Assembly: GCA_046704825.1 (NCBI GenBank)
Contig: JBJKRE010000214.1
Span: forward strand, 1 to 14,244
DNA from: CAVRTJ01 sp046704825
GTDB taxonomy: Bacteria; Acidobacteriota; UBA4820; DSQY01
DNA length: 14,244 bases
Direction: 5' to 3'
The translations under genes and the position numbers were made by a program. The notes below the pieces were generated by a model. That model was not told the origin of the DNA, searched no databases, and was given only the letters and a program-made list of their open reading frames with translations. Shown here piece by piece: positions 5,879-12,556 of this stretch; positions within the stretch are counted from its first letter, which is position 1, and every line of letters begins with the position of its first letter.

Positions 5879-7975
5879 CTACTTCGCCGCCGCGGTCAGT
5901 TCGTCGGCGACGCGGGTGGCGCCATAGAGCTTGTTGAGGGCCTCCATGATCGCCGGCGTGTCGACGGCCACGCACCGGGCCACCTTTTCGGAGTAGACGA
6001 AGGTGTTCGGATTGCTCTGCGGGTTTCCGTCGAAGACCAGGCCCACCAGCCTGCCCTGCTTGTCCACGATGGGGCTGCCGGAGTTGCCGCCCGTGATGTC
6101 GGCTGTGCAGACGAAGTCCATGGGGGTCTTGAGATCGAGCTGGCCGAGCTTGGCTTCCTCCGTCTTGCTCAGTTGGAAGTCGCCATTGTTGTTGAAGGAG
6201 TAGGCCCTGTTGTAGAGTCCGTAGAACGTCGTCTTGTAGGGGACTTCGCTCGTGTCGAACGCGTAGCCCTTGACCGTTCCGAAGGCGAGCCTGAGGGTGC
6301 CCGTGGCATCCGGATACACGTCGTCTCCGTAGACTGCGAACTGGGCCTTCGCGATGTCGGTCAGCGCGGGCTGGACCACGGCGCCGACGTTGTCCTTCAT
6401 GGCCTTGTCCACGCGCCTGAGGGTCGGGTCAAGCTCCCGCACGAAGGCCATGAGGGGGTCTTTGCACGTCTTGACGGCGCCGCCGTCCTTTTTCAGTAGC
6501 GAGACGCGGTAAGAGGCCTCGTTCAGGCGGGTGCCCTGGATGAGTTCCTGCGCCCGCTGGTCGGGCGTCTTGCCGTCCAAGAGGGTCTTGACGTAGGCGT
6601 TGTCCGCGCCCAGGTTGTCTTTGAGGGCCCGCAGATCGTACGCCAGCATGGCCTCGTCCATGTCCTTGAAATAGGGACGATGCGCCTTAAGCCTGCGCAT
6701 GAGCCCGGGAATCTGGGCGTCGTGGTACCCGTTCAGCCGTTCCCCGTCGGGCTTGCCGGCTTCTTGCGAATACCGGAGGATGCGCAGGGCGGTCCCGGTG
6801 AGCCCGTAGGCGTCCGGCACCTGGCCTTCGTAGGTCATTTCCTTGAAGTGGCCGCGCTCCCAGGCCACGGCCTTATCCACCTGCTCCCAGGCGTCCTCGT
6901 AGTGGCGGAGTCTGGGATCGGCTTTGACCGCCGTCCGCAGGGCCTTCTCGCGGCGGGCCTTCTCGGCCATGAGCGCGGGGTTCTTCAATCCGTCGTACTC
7001 TCCGGTGAGAGCCTTGATGCTGTTGTGGATGAAGAAGATGTAGGACTGGGCTTCCTGCGCCTGCCTGGGCCCTTTCTTGGCGTAGGCCGTCAGGGCGGCG
7101 TCCATGTCCTTGAGCCGCTTGAGAATGGAAGGATAGCTCACCTCGCGGAAATACGTCAGCTGGGCCAGCGTGTCCAACCTGTCGGTGCGGCCGGGGTGTC
7201 CCGAGACGAAGATGGGCATGCCGTTCGTAACGCCGGCCGGATCGACCTTGAGGTAGTCAGGCGTGTGCGCGGGCTTTCCGTCTTCGTACACCCTCAGGAA
7301 GCTGAAGTCCAGATCGTACCTCGGATAGTAGAAGTTGTCCGCGTCACCGCCGAAGTAGGCCGCCTTCTCTTCCGGAGCCATGACGATGCGTACGTCCGTA
7401 AATTCCTTGTATCGGTAGAGCATGTAGCGGGCACCACCGTAGAGCTTCACGACGTCTCCGCGCAGGCCCGTATCCTTGCGGCAGACCTTTTCGATGGCGG
7501 CGATCTTTGCTTCGCGCGCCTGCTGCGCCTGGACCGGCGTTGCGCCCGGCTTCACGGCGCCGTCCACCTCGCCCGTGACGTCCTTCATGGAGCGCAGCAC
7601 TTCGATCATGGCCCCCGGGACCTTCAGCTCGCCGGCCTCCGACTTGGCGTAGAAGCCCTCCTCCACGTAGTTGTGCTCGGGCGTCGAGAGCTGCTGCAGG
7701 TACATGCGCGCAACGTGGTGGTTGGTGAGAATCAGGCCGTTCGGGGAGACGAAGGAGCCGCTGCCCCCTCCGATCCTCACCGACGAAAGGCGCAGGTGGT
7801 CGAGCCAGGCCTGGGACGGAGCAAACCCGTACCTCTTCTGGATGAGCTTGACGGGGGGGTGGCTGTACGTCCACATGCCCTCGTCCGCCCTCGATGCCGT
7901 CGTCAGACCGATCGTGCATACTGCCGCCACGGCCAGTGCCGCAAGACTCCGTAGAACACTCTTCTGATGGTTCAT
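5879..7975 (-). CDS. S46 family serine dipeptidyl-peptidase (DPP7/DPP11 type)
   Basis: A 698-residue exported peptidase, normal length for family S46. These enzymes are found in the periplasm of Gram-negative bacteria and remove dipeptides from the N termini of peptides. The signal peptide is clear: MNHQKSVLRS, hydrophobic 11-24, cleavage near ASRA-DEG (30). The mature protein begins DEGMWTYSHPP, as usual in the family. The likely triad is His87 (second His of LILTNHHVA), Asp223 (YPRYDLDFSFLRVY) and Ser632 (TGGNSGSPIV). The helical domain sits between His and Ser. A Gly follows FD in VFDGN near residue 650; in the P. gingivalis enzymes Gly here goes with the DPP7 type (hydrophobic P1) and Arg with the Asp/Glu-specific DPP11, so DPP7-like specificity is inferred. 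The start at 7975 has AGGAGG 4 bases upstream; a longer frame back to 8092 adds a non-signal extension and is not preferred. It is co-directional with its neighbours but apparently monocistronic. Confidence 0.95.
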   Translation of the reverse strand: MNHQKSVLRSLAALAVAAVCTIGLTTASRADEGMWTYSHPPVKLIQKRYGFAPSQAWLDHLRLSSVRIGGGSGSFVSPNGLILTNHHVARMYLQQLSTPEHNYVEEGFYAKSEAGELKVPGAMIEVLRSMKDVTGEVDGAVKPGATPVQAQQAREAKIAAIEKVCRKDTGLRGDVVKLYGGARYMLYRYKEFTDVRIVMAPEEKAAYFGGDADNFYYPRYDLDFSFLRVYEDGKPAHTPDYLKVDPAGVTNGMPIFVSGHPGRTDRLDTLAQLTYFREVSYPSILKRLKDMDAALTAYAKKGPRQAQEAQSYIFFIHNSIKALTGEYDGLKNPALMAEKARREKALRTAVKADPRLRHYEDAWEQVDKAVAWERGHFKEMTYEGQVPDAYGLTGTALRILRYSQEAGKPDGERLNGYHDAQIPGLMRRLKAHRPYFKDMDEAMLAYDLRALKDNLGADNAYVKTLLDGKTPDQRAQELIQGTRLNEASYRVSLLKKDGGAVKTCKDPLMAFVRELDPTLRRVDKAMKDNVGAVVQPALTDIAKAQFAVYGDDVYPDATGTLRLAFGTVKGYAFDTSEVPYKTTFYGLYNRAYSFNNNGDFQLSKTEEAKLGQLDLKTPMDFVCTADITGGNSGSPIVDKQGRLVGLVFDGNPQSNPNTFVYSEKVARCVAVDTPAIMEALNKLYGATRVADELTAAAK

Positions 7976-8118
7976 GAGGCCTCCTATTGTATGACGGGCA
8001 CAGAAAACGCGAAAGAGTGTATACGCGCCGGACGTTCGATTTGTTTCATGCGCCTTTCCGGGGCGGGGATGGAACACGGGGTCCGGATTCATCCTATGTC
8101 AGGGTTTCACGGGGGACT

Positions 8119-8874
8119 TCAGGATCGCCCATCCGCCGCGGTGAGGATCTGCGATGCATCCTCCGCGGCCAGGGCCGTTTTCACGAGTTCGGAGAGCGGG
8201 CCCGCGCCGATGACATGGCCCGACGCGCCCGGTGCCTGCAGTCCGCGGCCGGTGACCCACCAGCCCCTTATGCCCGCCTTGGATGCGTTCACCATGTCCC
8301 ATTCCCAGTTGTCGCCGACCATGAGGCAAGACTCCGGAACGCCACCGATCCGATCCAGAATCTCCAGGTAGTACGCCGGGTTCTCCTTGGAGGCGTGCAT
8401 GTTCTCGTAGGACGTAACGAGCCTGTAGGGATGATCTTCCACCCCCACGCCGGCCCACTCCAGCCGCTGCTCGATAGCCGTGAGCGGAAAAAGCGGGTTG
8501 GTGGCGACGACCACCTCGAGGCCGTTCTCAAAGGCCCATCGGACGAGCCTCGGCGCCTCGGCCACGGCCCGGGTGTAGCGGCGGAGCACGGGAAATTCCT
8601 CGGCGTAGAAGCGCATGAACAGGGGTTCGAGCTCGGCCCGCTCCAGACCCACCGCCGGGTAGAACGTCGCGGCGAAAACGTCCTCGTTCGTCCGTCCGTT
8701 CCCGTCGTTTGCGGCCATGACCTTCGTCGCTCTGAGCAGTTCGCGGACGAGCGTATCGGGCGCCAGCCGCCCGGAGAGAAAACGCCCCAGCGCTTCCAGG
8801 TAGGCCGGCACGAATATATCCATCTCGTTCTCGAGCAAGGTGCCGTCGAGGTCCAGGAGAAGGCATTCCAACAT
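8119..8874 (-). CDS. HAD-superfamily phosphatase
   Basis: A 251-residue soluble HAD hydrolase. Motif I is LLLDLDGTLLEN, with nucleophile Asp8 and acid/base Asp10. Motif II is VVVATNPLF (Thr125), motif III is Lys163 in ASKENP, and motif IV is VGDNWEWDM with Asp188 and Asp193 for Mg. A helical cap lies between motifs I and II (about 17-105), as in the C1-cap phosphoglycolate/phosphoserine-type phosphatases. The substrate cannot be read from the sequence. It lies 184 bases downstream of serC on the same strand, but a hairpin and a TATAAT box separate them. A role as phosphoserine phosphatase is possible because no classical serB is seen in the window, but this is inference. The start at 8874 has GGAG 9 bases upstream. 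The next gene (S46) begins 143 bases after its TGA. Confidence 0.9.
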   Translation of the reverse strand: MLECLLLDLDGTLLENEMDIFVPAYLEALGRFLSGRLAPDTLVRELLRATKVMAANDGNGRTNEDVFAATFYPAVGLERAELEPLFMRFYAEEFPVLRRYTRAVAEAPRLVRWAFENGLEVVVATNPLFPLTAIEQRLEWAGVGVEDHPYRLVTSYENMHASKENPAYYLEILDRIGGVPESCLMVGDNWEWDMVNASKAGIRGWWVTGRGLQAPGASGHVIGAGPLSELVKTALAAEDASQILTAADGRS

Positions 8875-8943
8875 GGTTGGCGGACTCCATATTACGGCTG
8901 CGCGCGGGACACCGGCGCCACCGGGCCCTGCAGCGGGAGTTCG

Positions 8944-8949
8944 ATTATA
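8944..8949 (-). promoter_or_regulatory. Likely -10 box of the HAD phosphatase gene
   Basis: Minus-strand TATAAT (8949-8944) lies about 70 bases before the HAD start, in a stretch with no coding sequence. No good -35 box is found at 16-18 bases, so the promoter may be weak or activator-dependent. Confidence 0.4.
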
Positions 8950-9010
8950 TCCTATCGGAGCGGGGAGGCCGACACCGGCCGATGAAAGGCCGGAAATACT
9001 GCGGCGCGGA

Positions 9011-9035
9011 AAGGGCGGGCACGGGGCCCGCCCTT
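9011..9035 (-). terminator. Hairpin terminator after serC
   Basis: A 10-base-pair perfect stem (9011-9020 with 9026-9035, arm AAGGGCGGGC) with a 5-base loop lies 24 bases after the serC stop. On the minus strand it ends CCCTTTCC, with a very short T run. It closely resembles the hairpin after the S46 gene in arm sequence and flank. It probably ends the DUF1015-serA-serC transcript. Confidence 0.55.
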
Positions 9036-9058
9036 CGGTGTGAATGACGCGAACAGGA

Positions 9059-10156
9059 TCAGCCGTTCTTCTTCACGAAGTCTTCCATGAAGCCGCAGAG
9101 GGTCTCGACCTGTTCGACGGTGACGGCGTTGTAGGTGGACACGCGGATGCCGCCCATGGTCCGGTAGCCCTTCAGGCCCACCATGCCCGCGGCCTTGGCC
9201 TCGGCCACGAACCTGGCATCCAACTCCTCGCTCGGGAGGTTGAAGTCGACGTTCATGTAGGACCGGTCTTCCCTCACCTTCACGTAGCCTTTGTAGAAGT
9301 CGGGGTATTTGTCGACCATGCCGTAGAGCAGTTCGCCCTTTTTGAGGTTGTTCTTATGGATGACCTCGAGACCTCCGATGGACTTGTTGTAGGCCAGCAC
9401 GTTTCTGAGGATGTAGACCGAGAAGCACGGCGGCGTGTTGAAGAGGCTGTTCTTCGCGGCCTGCACCTTGTACTGCAGCATGTTGGGGAGATTCTCCGCG
9501 CACATCTCGAGGAAGTCGTCGCGGATGAGGGCGACCACGAGACCCGATGGCCCGAGGTTCTTCTGGGCCCCGGCGTAGATGAAGCCGAAGGGCTTCACGT
9601 CGAAGGGCCGCCACATCATGTCGGAGGACATGTCGGCCACCAGCGGGACGTCGCCCGTCTGCGGGAAGGTCTTCCACTGGGTCCCGTAGATCGTGTTGTT
9701 GGAGCAGAGGTGGACGTAGGCTGCGTCCGGGTTGACCTTGATCTCCTCCGGCCGCGGCAGACGGCTGAACTTCTCCTCTTCCGTAGAGGCGATGACCCTG
9801 GCCGCGTCCCCCGCCACGGTTTTCGCTTCCTTGAAAGCCTTCTTGGCCCAGTTGCCGGTGACGATGTAGTCCGCCTTGCGCCCGGAGTGCAGGATGTTCA
9901 TGGGGAGCATGGCGAACTGGAGGTTCCCGCCGCCCTGCATCAGGAGCACCTTGTAGTTGTCGGGGACGTTCAGGAGTTCCTTGACCAGCGCGATGGCCTC
10001 GTTGTGCACCGCGTCGTATTCCTTGGAGCGGTGCGAGATCTCCATGACCGACATGCCGGTGCCCTCGAAGTCGAGCAGTTCGGCCTGGGCGCGCTCCAGC
10101 GCGGGGAGCGGGAGCCCGGCGGGACCGGCGTAAAAGTTGATGACGCGATTAGCCAT
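9059..10156 (-). CDS. serC: Phosphoserine aminotransferase
   Basis: A 365-residue PLP enzyme of the class V aminotransferase family that converts 3-phosphohydroxypyruvate and glutamate to O-phosphoserine. It opens with INFYAGPAGLP, the SerC N-terminal signature, and has GMSVMEISHRSKEYD (34-48), the region that contacts the phosphate and PLP in this family. The phosphate-binding GGGNLQFAMLPMNIL is at 75-89. ADMSSDMMWRP is at 174-184, and the Schiff-base lysine is Lys199 in YAGAQKNLGPSGL. The C terminus has MGGIRVSTYNAV. Length matches the family (about 360). The start at 10156 follows AAGGAGAGG. It is the last gene of the operon, 21 bases after serA, so the two are very likely co-transcribed. 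Confidence 0.97.
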   Translation of the reverse strand: MANRVINFYAGPAGLPLPALERAQAELLDFEGTGMSVMEISHRSKEYDAVHNEAIALVKELLNVPDNYKVLLMQGGGNLQFAMLPMNILHSGRKADYIVTGNWAKKAFKEAKTVAGDAARVIASTEEEKFSRLPRPEEIKVNPDAAYVHLCSNNTIYGTQWKTFPQTGDVPLVADMSSDMMWRPFDVKPFGFIYAGAQKNLGPSGLVVALIRDDFLEMCAENLPNMLQYKVQAAKNSLFNTPPCFSVYILRNVLAYNKSIGGLEVIHKNNLKKGELLYGMVDKYPDFYKGYVKVREDRSYMNVDFNLPSEELDARFVAEAKAAGMVGLKGYRTMGGIRVSTYNAVTVEQVETLCGFMEDFVKKNG

Positions 10157-10177
10157 GAGCCTCTCCTTCCTCTTTGC

Positions 10178-11050
10178 CTATTTTCCGAAACCGGAAATGA
10201 TGTCCACGATGATGTCGCCGATCCTGAGCAGGTTCTCCTTGCTGGACGCGCCGATGTGGGGTGTCATGAGGACGTTCGGCGCGCTCAGCAGGGGGCTGGA
10301 GGGATCGGGCGGGTCCGAGTGCCACACGTCCGTGGCGTAGGCCCGGACCTTGCCGGAGGCCAGCGCCCCGGCGAGGTCTTCCTCGGCGACCACCTTGCCG
10401 CGGCCCGTGTTCACCAGGATCACGCCGTCCTTCATCTTGTCGATCATGGCCGCGTTCACCATGCCCTTCGTCTGGTCCGTCAGCGGCGTGTGCATGCTGA
10501 TGTAGTCGGCCGAAGCCAGCACGTCGTCGAGGCTTTTCATCTCGGCCACGGGGTGGCTCTGGACGAAGGGGTCGTAGGCCACGACCTTCATGCCGAAGGC
10601 GGCGGCCCGCCTGGCCACCTCCGTGCCGATGAGCCCCACGCCCAGAAGGCCGAGGGTCTTCTGGAAGAGTTCGGTGCGCTTGAGCTCCTTCTTGATCCAC
10701 TTGCCTTCCTTCATGCTGTTGTGCCCCTCCACGATGCGGTTGGGCACGGCCAGCATGAGGGCCATGGTCAGTTCCGCCACGGCCACGGAGGAGGCCTGGG
10801 GCGTGTTCCTCACTTCGATGCCCCTGGCCTTGCAGGTCTCGCGGTCCACGTTGTCGAGGCCCACCCCGCCCCTGATCACCAGCTTCAGGTTCGGCGCACC
10901 TTCGAGAAACTCCTTCGTGACCTTCGTCTTGGATCGGATGAGCAGGGCTTCGGCCTCGGAGAGCTTCCCCATGTCCTCGTAGACGTCGCCGAAGGCCTTG
11001 AGGCGGCCCGGCAGCGACGGGTCGAATGCGTCGGCTATCAGGATCTTCAT
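10178..11050 (-). CDS. serA: D-3-phosphoglycerate dehydrogenase, short form without ACT domain
   Basis: A 290-residue NAD-dependent 2-hydroxyacid dehydrogenase. Its place next to serC points to oxidation of 3-phosphoglycerate, the first step of serine synthesis. The substrate domain has IRGGVGLDNVD (59-69). The Rossmann loop is GLLGVGLIG (134-142) and the acidic residue after beta2 is Asp160 in VVAYDP, favouring NAD. Catalytic Arg217 is in NTGRG and His265 in PHIGAS. The third catalytic position, Glu in DVFxxEP of relatives, is Asp246 here (DVWHSDPPDP). E. coli SerA has about 410 residues with an ACT domain for serine feedback; this protein stops after the catalytic core, so that allosteric site is missing. 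The start at 11050 has GGGAGGT upstream. It lies 58 bases after the DUF1015 stop. Confidence 0.93.
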   Translation of the reverse strand: MKILIADAFDPSLPGRLKAFGDVYEDMGKLSEAEALLIRSKTKVTKEFLEGAPNLKLVIRGGVGLDNVDRETCKARGIEVRNTPQASSVAVAELTMALMLAVPNRIVEGHNSMKEGKWIKKELKRTELFQKTLGLLGVGLIGTEVARRAAAFGMKVVAYDPFVQSHPVAEMKSLDDVLASADYISMHTPLTDQTKGMVNAAMIDKMKDGVILVNTGRGKVVAEEDLAGALASGKVRAYATDVWHSDPPDPSSPLLSAPNVLMTPHIGASSKENLLRIGDIIVDIISGFGK

Positions 11051-11108
11051 CGTTACCTCCCGCTGAACACGGGACGCGGAACGCCGGGCGACCGCGATCC
11101 CCGGTGGT

Positions 11109-12347
11109 TCAGTCCTCGATCAGCCTCACCACGAGGCCGGAACGCAGCTTCGGTTCGAACCAGGTGGACTTGGGGGGCATGACCCGCCCCGAATCCGCCA
11201 CCGACATGAGCTGTTCGAGCGAGGTCGGATAGAGCGAGAAGGCCACAGCCCAACCCTCGCCCACGCGCTTTTCCAGCTCCTTCGTGCCCCGGATCCCCCC
11301 CACGAAATCGATGCGCTCGTCGGTCCGCGGGTCCTCGATGCCCAGGATCGGCGTCAGAAGGTTCTCCTGGAGAATGGACACGTCCAGACACCTCACGGGG
11401 TCGTCCGCGGGATAGGTGCCGGCCTTGGCGCGCAGCCTGTACCAGCGCCCGCCGAGGTACATGCCGAACTGCTTCGGCGACTCGGGCTTCGGTGCGGGGG
11501 CGGGCGACAGATCGAAGCGCTCCCTGACCTTTTCTGCGAAGAGTTCGGGCGTGAGGCCGTTGAGGTCCTTCACCACGCGGTTGTAGTCCAGGATCTGGAG
11601 CTGGTCGTGGGGAAAGACCACGGCCATGAAGTACTCGAAGGGCTCCTCGCCGGTGCGGGTGGCGCTCTTTTCGCGCAGGGCCTGGCCCGTCCGGACCGCC
11701 GCGGCCGTCCGGTGGTGGCCGTCGGCGACGTAGAGGGCGGGCACCGCGGTGAAATGGCGCTGAAGCGCTTCGATGTCCTCCTCGTCCGCCACCACCCAGA
11801 GGGTGTGGCCGATGCCGTCCTCGGTCACAAGGTCGTAGACCGGGTCGCAACTGCGCGCCCTGTCTACGATCTCGTCGATGGCCGACCTCGAGCGGTAGGT
11901 CAGGAAGACCGGCTCGGCGTTGGCGTTCTGCTCGGTCACGTGGCGCGTCCGGTCGTCCTCTTTGGTCTTGCGTGTGAATTCGTGCTTCTTGATCAATCCC
12001 TCTTCGTATTCCTTGACCGAACAGAGACACACGAGGCCGGCCTGGACGTGGTCGCCCATCTTCTGCTGGTACACGTAGAGGCAGGACTCGGCTTCCTTGA
12101 CCAGGATGCCCTCGGATATGAAGCGTCTGAGGTTTTCGACACCCTTGGCGTAGACCCTGTCGTCGTAGAGCGAGACGGAGGGATCGAGGTCGATCTCGGG
12201 TTTGCCCACGTGCAGGAACGAGTATGGATTGCCCGCGGCGATCTCTCTGGCCTCGTCCGAGTCGATGACGTCGTACGGGAAACTGGCGATTTTGTCCGCG
12301 AGTTCGGGCTTGGGCCGGTACCCGCGGAAAGGCTTGATGCGAGACAT
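11109..12347 (-). CDS. DUF1015 family protein, first gene of the serine operon
   Basis: A 412-residue soluble protein with the full signature set of DUF1015 (COG4198). FPYDVIDSDEA (23-33) corresponds to the usual PPYDVI, NPYSFLHVGKP is at 40-50, KHEFTRKTKEDDRTRHV is at 121-137, and VADGHHRTAAA is at 207-217. The biochemical activity is unknown to me. The Asp-Gly-His-His-Arg motif (209-213) resembles the loop of the ParB/sulfiredoxin fold, which also includes the free serine kinase SerK; that similarity is from memory and needs a structure comparison. The gene leads an operon with serA and serC (gaps 58 and 21 bases), and I recall the same association in other bacteria, which points to serine or phosphoserine metabolism. 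The start at 12347 has AGGGGG upstream and a good promoter lies 96-124 bases upstream. Confidence 0.92.
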   Translation of the reverse strand: MSRIKPFRGYRPKPELADKIASFPYDVIDSDEAREIAAGNPYSFLHVGKPEIDLDPSVSLYDDRVYAKGVENLRRFISEGILVKEAESCLYVYQQKMGDHVQAGLVCLCSVKEYEEGLIKKHEFTRKTKEDDRTRHVTEQNANAEPVFLTYRSRSAIDEIVDRARSCDPVYDLVTEDGIGHTLWVVADEEDIEALQRHFTAVPALYVADGHHRTAAAVRTGQALREKSATRTGEEPFEYFMAVVFPHDQLQILDYNRVVKDLNGLTPELFAEKVRERFDLSPAPAPKPESPKQFGMYLGGRWYRLRAKAGTYPADDPVRCLDVSILQENLLTPILGIEDPRTDERIDFVGGIRGTKELEKRVGEGWAVAFSLYPTSLEQLMSVADSGRVMPPKSTWFEPKLRSGLVVRLIED

Positions 12348-12442
12348 AGTAACCCCCTGGCGGGCTCTTCTCCTCTGGAATGTCTATTCTCCGAAACGCG
12401 CCCCGGCTGTGCCCGCGCCCTGTCGCCGGTTTGCGAGACGCC

Positions 12443-12471
12443 AGCATAGACCACGCCCGTCATACGTTCAA
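12443..12471 (-). promoter_or_regulatory. Sigma-70 promoter of the DUF1015-serA-serC operon
   Basis: On the minus strand TTGAAC (12471-12466) and TATGCT (12448-12443) are spaced by exactly 17 bases. Each matches 4 of 6 consensus bases, including TTGA and TAT..T. Transcription would begin near 12436 and give a leader of about 89 bases. I see no known riboswitch in that leader. Confidence 0.5.
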
Positions 12472-12478
12472 GATAGCT

Positions 12479-12539
12479 CCCCGGTGAGCCGGGGGGCAAC
12501 GCGTGAAGTTTCCCAGGAGGGCCGGCGTCCCGCCGCCGG
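12479..12539 (-). terminator. Two GC-rich hairpins between the dehydrogenase stop and the serine promoter
   Basis: The first, nearest the dehydrogenase stop, is CCGGCG/CGCCGG (12522-12527 with 12534-12539, 6-base loop). The second is CCCCGG/CCGGGG (12479-12484 with 12489-12494, 4-base loop TGAG). Neither is followed by a T run on the minus strand. They may help end the dehydrogenase transcript, or the second, lying 8 bases before the -35 box, could be an operator. Evidence is base pairing and position only. Confidence 0.3.
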
Positions 12540-12556
12540 GTGGAGGACGATCAACC

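Noticed and set aside
7976..8092. Upstream start of the S46 peptidase at 8092
   Set aside because: It would bury the clear signal peptide behind 39 polar residues; ATG 7975 has AGGAGG upstream.
6680..11182. Long plus-strand open frames over the S46 gene (6680-7954) and serC/serA (9044-11182)
   Set aside because: Antisense shadows of well-supported minus-strand genes; compositions rich in His, Arg, Val and Gly match reverse-complement codon bias rather than real proteins.
12348..12436. Riboswitch (for example glycine type) in the leader of the serine operon
   Set aside because: GGAGAAUAG and nearby GGAG stretches recall glycine aptamer fragments, but no paired core can be drawn and the leader is too short for aptamer plus switch.
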